Assembly (NCBI GenBank): GCA_014281115.1
Contig: JACONQ010000001.1
Location: 558,001 to 622,000, forward strand
DNA: 64,000 nt
Direction: 5' to 3'
Origin: Laburnicola sp. R22_1
Taxonomy: Eukaryota; Ascomycota; Dothideomycetes; Pleosporales; Didymosphaeriaceae
The notes below the pieces were generated by a model. It saw nothing but the letters and a program-made list of their open reading frames with translations, did no database searches and was not told the DNA's origin. The translations under genes were made by a program, and so were the position numbers. Numbering within the stretch: the stretch's first letter is position 1; the number at the start of each line of letters is the position of its first letter. Positions 31,621 through 42,718 of the stretch are shown in pieces.

Positions 31621-32054
31621 ACAGCCCTGGAGATCACCACCTCAGCTTGAGCTGTAAACTGGAACCTCGACGACACAAGCAACCTTCTACCCTTAAAAAA
31701 TGTATCCAAGTAGGCGGAAAATAATGCGCATCCAGAAGCGCCCCTGCCAGCCGTCGCAGAACTCTACTCCCGCCGCAATTATTGAAGAGTTCGCTCGCGG
31801 TATCTGTAAGCGGTTACAGTACCGCCACATGCATCTGTATTACTCACCTGGATCATAAATGAAGTTTTTCCAATGTTCAGCTGACGCCGTATAGAAGGAT
31901 AATTTTCAGAATGGCAACCTGGAGTTGAAGGCCATTCGAGCGTGGCCTGAACAAGGCGCGGGTCGTAGGGGATGTGTGGGGGTGATCGGCGCAAGCTCCT
32001 CACCTGCACCGCCTTTCTCACGCCAGACGCGTCGCTCCCCTCCTAGCCTGCTGC
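31621..32054. promoter_or_regulatory. Divergent promoter region, PGM / desaturase
   Basis: 434 bp between head-to-head genes. Part of it may be the 5' leader of the mutase, since the better mutase start is internal. No specific operator was recognised. Confidence 0.35.
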
Positions 32055-33886
32055 ATGCCCACAACTGCGCCCCGGTTCGCATGGGTGACGAACTTCGCCC
32101 TCCTCCTCGAAAGCGCTCCGACGTTTCGGAACATGGACGCCCAGACGCAGCAAAAGTCGAGAGTATTCAGCCGTCGCGAGATCGAAGCCCTGATCGCTGA
32201 GGGACGCTCAATTGTCATCGTGGACAGCAAGGTGTTGAAGGTGGACGCATGGCTGCCGTATCACCCTGGCGGGGATAAAGCTATCAAGCACATGGTGGGC
32301 CGGGATGCCACCGACGAGGTCCAGCGGTGCGTCCGTTCAACGCCTTCCATGCCTGTGCGCTTGCTGACTCTTTCTCCAGATTTCACTCAGCGCAGACGCT
32401 CGAGCTCACCAATCGCTACCAAATCGGCCGCATTGAAGGGAGATGGCTCAACTTTCTACCGCCGATCCAAGGGGGGAAGTTCAGGACGCAGGAAGAGCTG
32501 AGCAGCATCTCGGAAGAGGAATACATGGAGGCATGCGCCTCGGAGCAGGAGTCTATCAGCTCGGCCTCGTCAGCAGCGCCGAGTCCAATTTTTGATTCCG
32601 CGGACCAGCCCGCATCCGCCCTTCGCAAGCGAAACACGGCCAACGTTCGTCGACCGCCCTCATCCTCCTCCGTATCGTCGATAGAGCTGGAGCCGCCTCC
32701 AATCTCGGTCAAGATGTCTGTGCTGGATGCGCGCACACAGGAGGAAATTGATTTCGACAGGGCGAAATATCCTCCCTTGGACCTGCAGACCCAAGCCAAC
32801 ATCGTGCAGAAGTACCGTGTGCTACAAGACCGCATGGAAGCAGAGGGGCTGTATCGCTGTAACTATACCTCGTACGGCATCGAGTGCATCCGCTACGGCA
32901 TTGCCTTTGCTTTGTTCGTCTTTCTCCTGCGCTCCGGCTGGTACATCACCAGTGCTTTTCCGCTCGGCTTCCTGTGGCATCAGCTCGCCTTCACAGTTCA
33001 TGATGCGGGCCACATGGGCATTACGCACAACTACCAGGTTGATACTACCATTGCCATGTTCGTCGCCAATTATTGCGGCGGCCTCAGTGCTTGTTGGTGG
33101 AAGTACAACCATAATGTCCACCATCTTGTTACGAACTCCCCCGAACACGACCCCGATATCGAGCATATGCCTTTTTTCGCCATTTCGCACCGACTCTTAG
33201 AGAGCCTTTTCTCCACGTATTACGAGCGAATTATGGAGTATGACGCAATTGCAAAACTTATGATCCGAATTCAGAACTACACCTATTATCCAATCATGAT
33301 GGTCGGGCGCTTCAATCTGTACAGACTAGGTTGGGCATACATTCTTTTCAACCAGGGACCCAAGAAAGGGTCGGCTTGGTGGCACCGTTATTGCGAGCTT
33401 GTTGGACAGATCTTCTTTTGGACTTGGTTTGGCTACGGCGTTGTCTACAAGACCATCCCTGGAGGCTGGAATCGCTTTCTCTTCGTGCTGATCAGCCACG
33501 CTATCACTGCCCCACTGCACGTACAAATTACGCTGAGCCACTTCGCCATGAGCACGGCAGATATGGGTGTCACAGAGTCTTTTCCCCAGAAGATGCTCAG
33601 GACCACCATGGACGTCGACTGCCCACAGTGGCTGGATTTCTTCCACGGCGGGCTCCAGTTCCAAGCGATCCACCACCTGTATCCTAGGATTCCACGCCAC
33701 AATCTGCGCCGAGCACAAAAACTGGTCCAAGAGTTCTGTGATGAGGTGGATATACCCTATGCCTTGTACGGCTTTGTGGATGGTAATAAAGCTGTTCTGG
33801 GTAAATTGGCAGATGTAGGGAGGCAGGCGGCTATCCTTGCTGAATGCCAACGTACTATTGCGGATGGCGAGATTGGGATGCATTAG
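32055..33886 (+). CDS. Sphingolipid delta-8 desaturase (cytochrome b5 fusion)
   Basis: Front-end desaturase that introduces the delta-8 double bond into sphingoid bases of glucosylceramides at the ER membrane. Two exons, 32055-32326 and 32380-33886 (GTGCGT donor, gctgac branch site, CAG acceptor), give 592 aa; starting at the second ATG (32133, MDAQTQQKSRVFSRREIE) gives 566 aa, which fits the family better. The N-terminal cytochrome b5 domain has the haem motif YHPGGDKAIKHMVGRDA. Three histidine boxes follow in order: HDAGH, HNVHH and QAIHHL, the last with the Gln typical of front-end enzymes. Hydrophobic segments flank them. A serine-rich linker separates the b5 domain from the desaturase. 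Assignment to delta-8 sphingolipid rather than a fatty-acid front-end enzyme rests on overall fungal resemblance. Confidence 0.88.
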
Positions 33887-34319
33887 ATATTAGATGACGT
33901 GTTAGCATTTTCAGCGTGCGTTGGAGTTTTGTTAGGCGTGGGTACATGGAAGATTCGCAATAAGAGCATTACACACAGAAAAGCACCTTGGGTCCGCGAC
34001 TCTCTTGTCGGGGCCGCTTGAAGTTGTCCCCCTTCCTTATGCATCCCTCTCGCACGGTCTTCCCAAATCCCCGGCATCGATCACGCTTCAGTATCACACA
34101 TCGCCGTCCGCTAATGCACATGCTTGACTACCTGCGCCTCGTTGAGTCTCTTCTTCTCATTGCCTAGCTTGTTTGCAGCATGGAAGTTGAAATCCTGCTT
34201 ACTTTATAGTAGTTCCCCGTCATATGCTCAAGTGAGCTGGGCAAACCGGTCACGTGATATTACTGCCTACGTACATATGTACATACCTTGTATGTACAAG
34301 AGCATGAAGCTTCGCGAAA
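33887..34319. other. Intergenic
   Basis: About 430 bp downstream of the desaturase. It includes a small imperfect palindromic stretch tacatatgtacata near 34271. No gene was seen. Confidence 0.35.
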
Positions 34320-35577
34320 ATGGACAGATTAATCTGCCTACCTTATATCTCTAGTTTTTCTTTTCCCTTTGTCGCTGTAGCCTTCGTCTACGCTACTTCT
34401 ATTACAACAGATACTCAAGCGTCCTACACTCCCCCAGCGCGCTCCTCCGACCAAGACCGCTTAGGCACCCCACTGCACGTGTCGATATGGTGCAACCAGC
34501 CGTCCGCCTTCGAGCTCCTCCTCATCCGCAGCGCAGACATCAACATCCTCGACGAGGGCGGCGAACTGCACTCTGAATCCACGCCTATACAACTCGCTGT
34601 GTGTCTTGAGCGTCGCGCTATGGTCAAAAGGTTGTGGAAGATGGGCGCGGAGCGGGATAAGCGGCCGGAGGGTCGGCGGTGGGGTGCGTCGCTGGTTAGG
34701 ATTGCGGCGTTTGAGGGGCATGGGGGTGTGTTGCGGGATCTGTTGTCGTGGGATGAGAGCTGGACGCAGGAAGAGAGGGTGCTGGCGCTGGATAGGGCGG
34801 GTAGAGAGTGGCACATTGATGCCGTAGCGGCCTTGCTCGCTGCGTGTAGGTTCAACACGACGTGTTGGATCGTTGAGATCCTTAGTCGAAAGTTGAGGCA
34901 ATTGTTGATTGTAACTATTGAGCTATGGGAGCCCCGTATACTCCTGAGTAGAGCACGGGCCAAGGCGCTGACGTAATCACAGCACCGCTGACGTAATCAC
35001 CTAAAATCCGTCACACAACGGAATTAAGGGAGGTGATGCATAGGGCTGCCTCGTGTGAGGCGTGGAATTATCGGGACAGAGTCTCGTTTGAAGAGGAGGT
35101 GCGGACGCTGAGAGAACGGTCTGCGCGGCAGGCGGGGGTTTTGGGGTTGTTGCTCGATGAGTATGACCGCGTTGAACTTGGAGGGGCGGGTGTTACTGCT
35201 GCACAGGATCGTGCAGAAGTCTTGGGTTGCTTGCTGGGTTTGGTGTCTTCTTGGCCTTCTATGGTTGCTGCGTTGAGGCTTTTACTGGAGAGAGGGGCGG
35301 ATCCAAATGTTCGGGGTCGTCGGGTGGACGCACGCCGCTGCACAATGCGCTTGTTGGGCCGAGACATTTACGGCGATATAATAAGAAGCTTGTTGCGACG
35401 CTGCTGGATCATGGAGCGAGGGCGGATGTACAGGATGATGGAGGAGAGACGGCGATGGATGTTGCGCGGAAGCGAGGGGATTATTCTATGGTGCTGATAT
35501 TGATGGAGCATAGCAGAGACGATGGAAAGATTGGGGAGCTCCAAGAGTTGAGTCTCAGGTATGTACCGGCTGATTGA
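34320..35577 (+). pseudogene. Ankyrin-repeat protein gene, broken
   Basis: Ankyrin-like repeats are readable in pieces. The first frame has TPLHVSIWCNQPSAFELLLI and TPIQLAVCLERRAMVKRL and stops at 34976. A second frame from about 35033 has MVAALRLLLERGADPNV. After a one-base shift near 35320, a third frame reads GGRTPLHNALVG, LVATLLDHGARADVQDD and ETAMDVARKRG to a stop at 35577. An intron could explain the first break (GTAGGT near 34848 to attaag near 35025), but the shift inside the ADPNV/GGRTPLHNA repeat has no splice signals. The locus is therefore probably a pseudogene or contains a sequencing error. The partner is unknown. A 20-bp tandem duplication lies exactly at the first stop. Confidence 0.6.
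34967..35000 (+). repeat. Tandem GCTGACGTAATCAC duplication
   Basis: GCTGACGTAATCAC at 34967-34980 repeats perfectly at 34987-35000 (20-bp period). The TAA inside the first copy is the stop of the first ankyrin frame. TGACGTAA is a CRE/bZIP-type motif, so the pair could bind a bZIP factor, but its location inside a broken gene makes a slippage duplication as likely. Confidence 0.7.
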
Positions 35578-35952
35578 ACTATGCTTTTTCTACTTTGTAT
35601 TTGGTAAAAACAGGTATCTGATGTTCACAATATACGTCCGATGTCACTTGAGGACAGCATTATCGTACAACAATCGTATACCACAGGTCGGCCTGTAAAC
35701 GGTAGATGTCACCAGTATTTATATTGAACCCAGAAGAATGTAATCCTCTGACACACTTCTTACTCACTGAGCAACGTGAAAACATTAGAGCACTTATAAT
35801 AACACCCTCACCACACGGTTATCCTCGTCATATTAGAACACAGAAGAACGCCAGCAACATCCACAGTTACCAGAAACAGAGACAAAAACCTCCAATACTT
35901 ATCAGCACCCTAGCAGCACCTCCCAACTCCGACGCCCAACTCCTACTTCTCC

Positions 35953-36483
35953 CTACGCCCTAAACAAATATCTCCCTCTCACTCTCCCCCTCGCCCTCCC
36001 CACCCTCACCCCATGACAGCACACCCCCTCCCCTGCACCACCCATCTCCCCCACCCCAGCAGCCTCATGCACTAAAAACGCTACCCCTTCTACCCCCAAA
36101 CCACCTAAAAGCCCCGTCTCCCACTCCGCCGCTAACCTAGGCCACGTCGCGAGCCTCCACCCCAACCACGCCGCGACACCCTCCGCGCTCAACAGTCCCA
36201 CCCTCTCAACCCTCGCAACCGCATCGCGCATATGCCGTATCTCAGGCGCGCCGCTGCGATACTTCTTCTGGAGAAAGGCGGCAATGTCGCTGGTTGTGAG
36301 GCCGCTGTGTATCAAATTGAAGAGGTAGATTTCCAACGCGCGATCGAAGGGTGATGTGTTGCTTGCGAGGAGGCGGGAAAGGAGGGTAATGCGGGTGTGG
36401 GGAGTGTGCGAGAGTGTTGTGCGCAGGGCGTAGAGGCAGCGGGTTCCGTAGGTTTGGGCGGTTGTGGGGGATGTGGGGGGCAT
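35953..36483 (-). CDS. Hypothetical protein
   Basis: A 176-codon frame from an ATG at 36481-36483. The N-terminal two thirds look like a folded helical protein (LSRLLASNTSPFDRALEIYL, IHSGLTTSDIAAFLQKKYRS, MRDAVARVERVGLLSAEGVA). The tail becomes Gly/Arg-rich and looks less like true coding, so the real 3' end or an intron may have been missed. No domain was recognised. It is convergent with the broken ankyrin gene. Confidence 0.4.
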   Translation of the reverse strand: MPPTSPTTAQTYGTRCLYALRTTLSHTPHTRITLLSRLLASNTSPFDRALEIYLFNLIHSGLTTSDIAAFLQKKYRSGAPEIRHMRDAVARVERVGLLSAEGVAAWLGWRLATWPRLAAEWETGLLGGLGVEGVAFLVHEAAGVGEMGGAGEGVCCHGVRVGRARGRVRGRYLFRA

Positions 36484-37190
36484 GGTGTGGGTTTATAGTG
36501 GTTTGTTGTTGGATTTTGTTTGCATGCGTAGTGTGGTGCTTTGGGATAGAGAGGGTACATTATGGTAGTTGAGGATGCTATAACGAGGGTTTATATGGGT
36601 ACATTGTGAAGGGTGGTGTATATATATATCATTGTGAAGGATGTTGTTCGAGGGGTTTGTGAATGGGGAAGGGATTCGTTGCTTTTGCGATGAAGGGGAC
36701 ACGGTTAATACTCGGAAGTCTCTGTTCAATGGAACGCACATATCACCATTTTATGTATGGTCCTGGCACTTGTGCTGCTTCAAGTATCTGCTGATAAAAA
36801 TCCGCAGCCCCCAAAAACCCTCGAACTTACCTTCACTACCGTAAACACCAACACTATGGCTCGTGCGTAGGCGTGTACACGACAAGGAGAAGTCTTTCAT
36901 GGCGTGCGCGAATAGCACGGTTACCGTGTGCCATGAACCAGATCTGGCTATGTGGCCGTTACATCACGTTATAGGACATCTGGAGCATGCTAGTGACAAT
37001 GTACCTCAAAGGATTCACATTGTCCTCACGCTTGAGCTCGGAATTATCCAGAGATCCGATAAATATACTGCATCTTAATAACTATAATGACAAGATTTAT
37101 TGCTGGAAAGTATCTAGAGCGCCAACCATCAGTCAGGAGAGACGAGTAGGGAAGTGCGTGATAAGTCTTAGATGGAAGTGCCACCATGAT
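36484..37190. other. Intergenic
   Basis: About 700 bp of AT-moderate sequence with an alternating tatatatat patch near 36610, ending at the target-site duplication of the retroelement. No gene was seen. Confidence 0.35.
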
Positions 37191-37201
37191 TGACTACGTG
37201 G

Positions 37202-38082
37202 AAGGTCTTCGATGCAGACCCATTAAGTACTTTGTTAAGTTTTACGCAGTGCACAGTTTAAAGTTAACAATTATATTAGTTGTTTAGGCTCCCTCTACTA
37301 CTAGTCTAGCATATCTTAGATCTACCTTTTATTCTACGCGTAGATCTTTGCCTTAACACCTCTCTCTTTATTATTAAGCTTATAGTTTTTATCCTTTTTA
37401 ATAATAGTAGTAAGGGCAGCCTTTTGCCTTTAGATATACGCGCAATTAATGCCTTAGTATTAATTGCCTACTATTTTTATAAAAAACGCCTTAAGTAAGG
37501 AAAGTTAAATTTATAAGTTCGCTCTACTAAAATCTTAAGGTGTAGCTCTAGTAGCTAAAGGGCCTAAGTACTAGTAATACTGTGTACCTTTATTCTTTTA
37601 CTTACAATCTAACTTCTCCTAGTATAATAGTTATTAAAGTAAGGGAGTTAAGAGATATAGGTTTAAAAGTTGCTTATACTACTATAGTACGTTAATAGAG
37701 CTATAATAGTTTTATTAATAGGAGGGATTAAAGTTGCTAAATTAGTTGTTGATTGCCTTTATAGTAGGTTATAATAAAAATAGGCAAAGGTACTAGCTTT
37801 TATCCTACTTCTCTTATTACTACCCTTTAATAGGCTATCTTGCCGCCCTTTAGAGCTTTATAGTTAAATAGTAACTCTAAGGTTACTATTCTATAGTTCG
37901 CTATTATATAATCTACTCTTATAATTATTGCGTTATTCTTTAGCTCCCTACTATAGCTAATCCTAATTGCGCCCTTTTTTTTACATACTTTAGCTATTAA
38001 ACCTTAGTTGTGCTTGCTATTAAGTCTTATAATCTGTAAAAGGTTAGGTCGACTATAAACTAATATGAATGAAAAAAATAAA
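37202..38082 (+). mobile_element. Non-LTR-type retroelement copy 1, heavily RIPed
   Basis: An 881-bp insertion bounded by an 11-bp target-site duplication, TGACTACGTGG, at 37191-37201 and 38083-38093. It begins AAGGTCTTCGATGCAGACCC and ends in an A-rich tail (GAATGAAAAAAATAAA), features of non-LTR retrotransposition. The interior is extremely AT-rich with no open frame. Where it aligns with the less mutated copy at 56.1-56.4 kb, most differences are G-to-A or C-to-T (e.g. GTTGAGTACTTTGTTGAG to ATTAAGTACTTTGTTAAG), as RIP produces. It contains about 600 bp of interior that the other copy lacks. Family unknown. Confidence 0.8.
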
Positions 38083-38093
38083 TGACTACGTGG

Positions 38094-39807
38094 AGCTGAG
38101 GGATACCTCTATTGCTAGAGAATCAATTTGAAGAAAGAAAGTTGAGCTCAAGTGTTTGTTTATGAACAGCTAATACCAACCAAAAAGAATCTTCTTCCTC
38201 AAGTCTCATCGCTCGGATATAGATCTCGATGAAAAATAAATGCGGGAGTTGAATCCCATGAGTGTGGATATTGTCACTACGAGCGTATAACGCTGACGTA
38301 GCTTGCACACTCAAGATAGAGCGGATGTTGGATCCGACGGACGTTGGATCATACATGAATGTTGTTCATGTATGTGCTGTTGGCTTGTAAAGCCGTCTCG
38401 GTCACAGCTCCAAACGCCCGATTTGGAGTGTTGGCCCTTTTGAATGTAGAGTCATTGTCACTCATAAGTAAAGCATGGACATTCAAGACTGTAACCTGCA
38501 GCAAAAGTGAGATGTGCTTGTCATGGTTGGCTTACCACTGCAAGCACCTCTTACCACTCGCCACAGGCACAGAAGGATCGACTCCAACTCTCGCCACCGT
38601 GTTATCGCGCACAAACACTAGTGGAGCAAGGCTCGCGCCTCACCTCCGAACGGAAGGGTTACCGCACGGGCGACAGCCACCACAGCTGTCAGGGTTCATC
38701 AGATTCGACCGGTGGTTCAAGTCCGCCGTGCCTACATGCCGGCGCGCTGCCCGCACATGCTCCTTGTCGTCTGGAACTCTCAAAACGGATCAAATAACTG
38801 CCTGGGACCTTGCGGCCTGTCAGACCCTTGGTGGAGGGTTCAATATCTGTAGGCGTCTTCCGCTCATGGGCTCACCACAAGGGCTCGCACGCGGCGGCGG
38901 GGCAGGAGAGCTCGGAATTGAACCGAGATCTGTTCTGGCGGTTCCAGAAAAGACGACCATCATCTCCAGCCCTGATATCCGAAAGAGAAAGCAGAGATCA
39001 CGACCTGGCAACAGTTAGTTGGAACTGAAGAACTTCTTTGCGGAATTTCGGAAGGCTTACCCATCTCTGCCGCGCGCAACTAGCGTACATACGCTGTAGC
39101 AGCGACCTTATTCTCCCAGTCTCGGATAGTACCGTAGGTATTTCCTACCCGATTGGACTGGGGTAAGGCAGCCAGCCGTGCATCGCATTGTACGTCGCGG
39201 CCCAGGAGAACCTTCGTGACGACAGAAACCTCCAAATAACGTAAAAAAACCTAAAACAGGCGCGCACTGTAATGAGGTTGAAGATGTGTTGAAGGAAGAT
39301 GATGGGGCGGGGGAAGAGCCTTATAAAGACCGCGAGCATTGCGCTCGGACCAGGGGTGGCCCGTGCCCAGGTGATGAATACAAACCTGCACATGTGCCAA
39401 GGAAGCTAAAGTCAAAGGACCCGGGGTGAAACGGCTTTACTGTTATTCACCTACAGTTGAAACTTTAGGAGCCCGCTCACTTGCCATAACATCGAGACTT
39501 AGGAAGGCTACATGTAGCGGTCACTTCGGACAACGGAGCAAGATAAAACATGCCTAGACCACTGCGCCGTAGTTGTCATAGCGACCTTGTTCTTCTTCTT
39601 CTTTTTTTTTGGAAATCGGTTTGACTGCCACATAGTAGTTAAGGCTGTCAATTTCAATAATGTACCAAAGAATTGAGTTGACTTAACACATATAGATCAA
39701 CAAAGACAAAGGGGCTAAAGAAGGCCCCGACGTAACGCTATAAGTCAGTTGCGGCGCAGTCTCCATTTTAGGCGCTTACATTGTAGTACTGAAATAGCTT
39801 ATCAGTT
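38094..39807. other. Long gene-poor stretch
   Basis: About 1.7 kb. A 219-codon frame (38359-39018) has poor protein-like composition and no domain, so it is not called. On the minus strand near 38910-38925 there is a tRNA B-box-like CGGTTCAATTCCG with a stem, but no complete tRNA. A CT-run lies near 39590. The stretch may hold old unidentified repeats. Confidence 0.4.
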
Positions 39808-39829
39808 GTGCTGTGCCGCAACCCTGCAG
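39808..39829 (+). repeat. Left arm of 22-bp inverted repeat bracketing the 40-44 kb locus
   Basis: GTGCTGTGCCGCAACCCTGCAG-type 22-mer; its reverse complement occurs at 44298-44319 with 21 of 22 positions identical. Together they bracket the disrupted unknown gene and the pogo element. They look like terminal or subterminal inverted repeats of a larger DNA element, but no target-site duplication was identified outside them. Confidence 0.6.
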
Positions 39830-40619
39830 CGTTTCACACCGTTCGCATGCAAAACCAGTGGTTGAACACGACACGCGGATTACCCACCTCAAAACAGTCG
39901 ATTAATAGGATACAGTATCGGGCAGCATATAGACGGAAGATTTGCAGGTTGAAGTCGCATAGAGCCGTGCGCCAGTACATATGATCGTAACCACTGGACA
40001 TAGAGCAAACAAAAGAAAACGCAAAGATCTAAGATTTAAATTGCAAAGCAAAAGTGTCAGATTATATAATACAGAGTTTTAATACATGAAGGAAGTTGTT
40101 GGAATGGTTGCCTCGCCCGATACAATCAGAGTGCCAAACCCTACCCTCGCAAATACAAAACATGGAAAAATACCTCCAAGCTCTCTGATAGAGGTTCCAG
40201 CGATATGTAATTTGGCGAGCCAAATAGATCCATTAGCGCAGGTCCCATGCTTTGTGCTAGTATTTTCGCGTCAACATACAGTTCTCTCACCTGCGTCATA
40301 AAGTATTCCAGGTTAGCACAGCTACACGCAGCAGCGATCTGTTTGTCCTTTGGCAGAGCATCGACTTGAGCTTTCCAGGTTTCGAGTCCTCCAGAAAAGT
40401 TGGTCTCTGATCGGAACGAGTTGAACTTTCGCACTATCGCTATCCAAACGCTCAACCCCTGGTCTTTCGGATCGAGAGTTTTGTTGAAGCAGTTGCTGGA
40501 CAGTCTCTCCATGTCTTCAGGACCTAGTAGAAGCTCAAGTGACGGGATGAGGTGGTCGAAATTGGCGGTTTGTAGGCTCTGTGTTTGGAGGATGGTCAAC
40601 ACTTCGCTTCGCAGCCTTA

Positions 40620-42718
40620 CCATGTTTCATCACCCGACGATCGGCCCCACCTGACGATCGATTTGGCAGGGCCCGTGCGTACAACTTTTGAAGCTGTACA
40701 ACGCAATACAAATTGTATACAGGCTAGATTTTTTGGTGGAGAGCTTTTGAGGGGCATAGGAGACAATCGCGATACTTTATTAGGTGCGATAACGCTCAGG
40801 GAGCCGTAAAGAGCGACCCCGGCGTGTACGCGCTGGCGTAGGCGCCACATCTACAACAGATGAAAAGTTGTACTCTACATCCTCCTCATTAATTAAAGGA
40901 GGTGTAATAGCCTTCTCCTTGCCCTTACGCGTCACCTTGGAGGTGTTTTAGAGTAGGAGAGGAGCTTCTTGGATGCCTTTGGGGGCCTTGCTTTTGGTGC
41001 CCGAAGCGCCTGGGTTGACGCCAGGGCCCTGGGCGCGCTCCTCCTTTTGTATAGCCTTTGTACGCCTCCGCTCCTCCTGGATAGCCTTCCTCTGCTCCTT
41101 CTCTTGCTCCTTAGCCTTTGCCTCCTGATCTTTTTGTGCCTGGCGTTGGCGAGCTTCCTTAACCTTTGTGGGGGACCAAAATATGGCGCCACCAGCGTAA
41201 TTTGTAGGTGGTTCAAGCAGTAGAAGCTTTCCTTGCGTAGGGCGCTTCTTCTGGGCTAGCGCTTCTCGTAAACGCTTATTTTCATAGTTCAGGAGGGCGT
41301 TGCGCACTAAAATTGAGTGCATAGTGCGGGAGAGCTGCCGGGACCCCTCAGCGTAAGTATCAGCGACAACCTGGCGCAAGAGTCTCTCAATTTTACGCCA
41401 ATCTAAAGCGCTAAGTACAGAAGAGCTGCTATCGCTTGAGGATAGCCGCTCTAGGTCCATATTATTAAAGCGCTGAAGGATTACTTAGGGGTTGAAAGGC
41501 ACTAGGCCAGTGGCCTTAAAGGCGCTGCAGATCGTATTTTCTTAAAAGGAGCACTGCCAGGCCCTCTCAAACATAGCGAAGAAGTCGCGCTTTGTGACTC
41601 TTGAGAGGCCCTGGCACTTATCCAAATACTCAGTAAGTTCAGCAGAGTAGGCAGTGCTAAGAGGCTTGAATAGCGCGACGTCAAGCGGCTGGAGCGTATG
41701 GGTTAAATAAGGTGGATAGATGGCCAGGAGGATCTTATTTTGATCGCAGTAGTTAATAAACTCCATTGTAACATGCGATCCATGGCCATCAAGGAGTAGT
41801 AGACGATAATCGCGGCGCGCCTTTGCCTTAGTCTCCCTGTCAAACACCTGTTTGACCCATGCTAGGCCTAAATCGTTGTTCGTCCATCCACTTGGTGATA
41901 CTGCAAAGAGAGCTTTGTGTGAGGAGTCGTTAAAATCTTGTAACCAGGTGTCTTGTATATTGTTTGACTGCGCTTGATAAATCAAGCAAGGCGTAAGAGA
42001 GCTTCCATCAGCGCAAATACATGCCAGCGTCGTAATCCACTCGCGATTGCCGTCCTGGAGCATTTGTTTAATGCCGCCGCTCTCATAGCGCTGTCGGGAG
42101 AAGACACGCTTCATTTTTGACAGCACCCCAATCAGGAAACCCTTCTCATCCATATTGTACATGTGGCGCTTGTCGACGTTATACTGCTCAATCTTTTTAC
42201 GTAGGAGCTCGAAATATAGGGCGTACTTGAAGGCAGAGTCGGCGCGTTTACGTGAGGCGTCTATACCAGAGGTCCAGTGCGAAAGTAGGTCGACTTTGTG
42301 GCGTCGTATAAATCGGTCAACCCAGTTTTTGCCAGCAGGCTTCCCAGCTATTTCTGATGCGAAATTTCGTATCATCTCCTTTGTAGGGGTAATCCTCGTT
42401 CGCAAAGGCCATCAATATATTGTAGAAGCTCAGTTTCCTGTTGGGAGTTGAGGAGGCGCTGGCTGTCGGCCAGCGCGTCGCGCGTGCCCTGCACCCTGCG
42501 ATGCCGGCGCGACAACGTATTGCGATCGCAGCCATATTTTTGAGCGACTTTGGTGTAATTAGGCTTCTCAGAGATGCTCAGCGAGCTCAAATAGTCAAGA
42601 GCAGCACTTAATTCGGCCATATTCGTTGTATAGAGCGTTGCAAAAGGTGCCGAAGTTGGGCTGTTGAGGCGGAAAATCGATCGTCCGGTGGGGCCGATCG
42701 TCAGGTGATGAAACACGG
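40620..42718 (-). mobile_element. Fot1/pogo-family DNA transposon, near-complete
   Basis: A 2099-bp element flanked by the TA target duplication (40618-40619 and 42719-42720). Terminal inverted repeats of about 45 bp start CC(A/G)TGTTTCATCACC and continue GACGATCGGCCCCACC, then GACGATCGATTT, with few mismatches. It contains one transposase gene on the minus strand, now disabled. Size, TA target and DDE transposase fit the Fot1/pogo branch of Tc1/mariner. The well-kept termini mean that a transposase supplied in trans could still mobilise it. It lies inside a coding sequence. Confidence 0.92.
40780..42620 (-). pseudogene. Fot1/pogo transposase with stops and a frameshift
   Basis: Starts MAELSAALDYLSSLS with a psq helix-turn-helix (YTKVAQKYGCDRNTLSRRHR), then the CENP-B type helix-turn-helix (LLNSQQETELLQYIDGLC). 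The catalytic core has YNMDEKGFLIG (first Asp), LLLDGHGSHVTMEFINYCDQ (second Asp) and IYPPYLTHTLQPLDVALFKP (third Asp), so DDD/E residues are retained. The C-terminal tail is coiled-coil and Lys/Glu-rich, ending PERYRT. Lesions: a one-base shift near 42393-42400 between the DNA-binding and catalytic parts, and in-frame TAA codons at 41542-41544, 41485-41487 and 40948-40950. The TAAs at SF*ENTI and NP*VIL fit CAA-to-TAA changes as made by RIP. The frame is otherwise intact, so inactivation is recent or mild. Confidence 0.88.

Noticed and set aside
38895..38990. tRNA-like sequence on the minus strand (B-box-like CGGTTCAATTCCG, anticodon-like stem)
   Set aside because: The acceptor stem pairs only partly, the anticodon loop lacks the conserved U33 and the total length is too short. 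It may be a tRNA-derived repeat end but not a functional tRNA.
38359..39018. 219-codon plus-strand frame
   Set aside because: No domain, irregular composition and no splice partners; overlapping frames of similar quality exist. Probably chance or repeat debris.
40932..41216. Lys/Arg-rich frames overlapping the transposase C-terminus
   Set aside because: They are alternative frames of the repetitive coiled-coil tail of the transposase.
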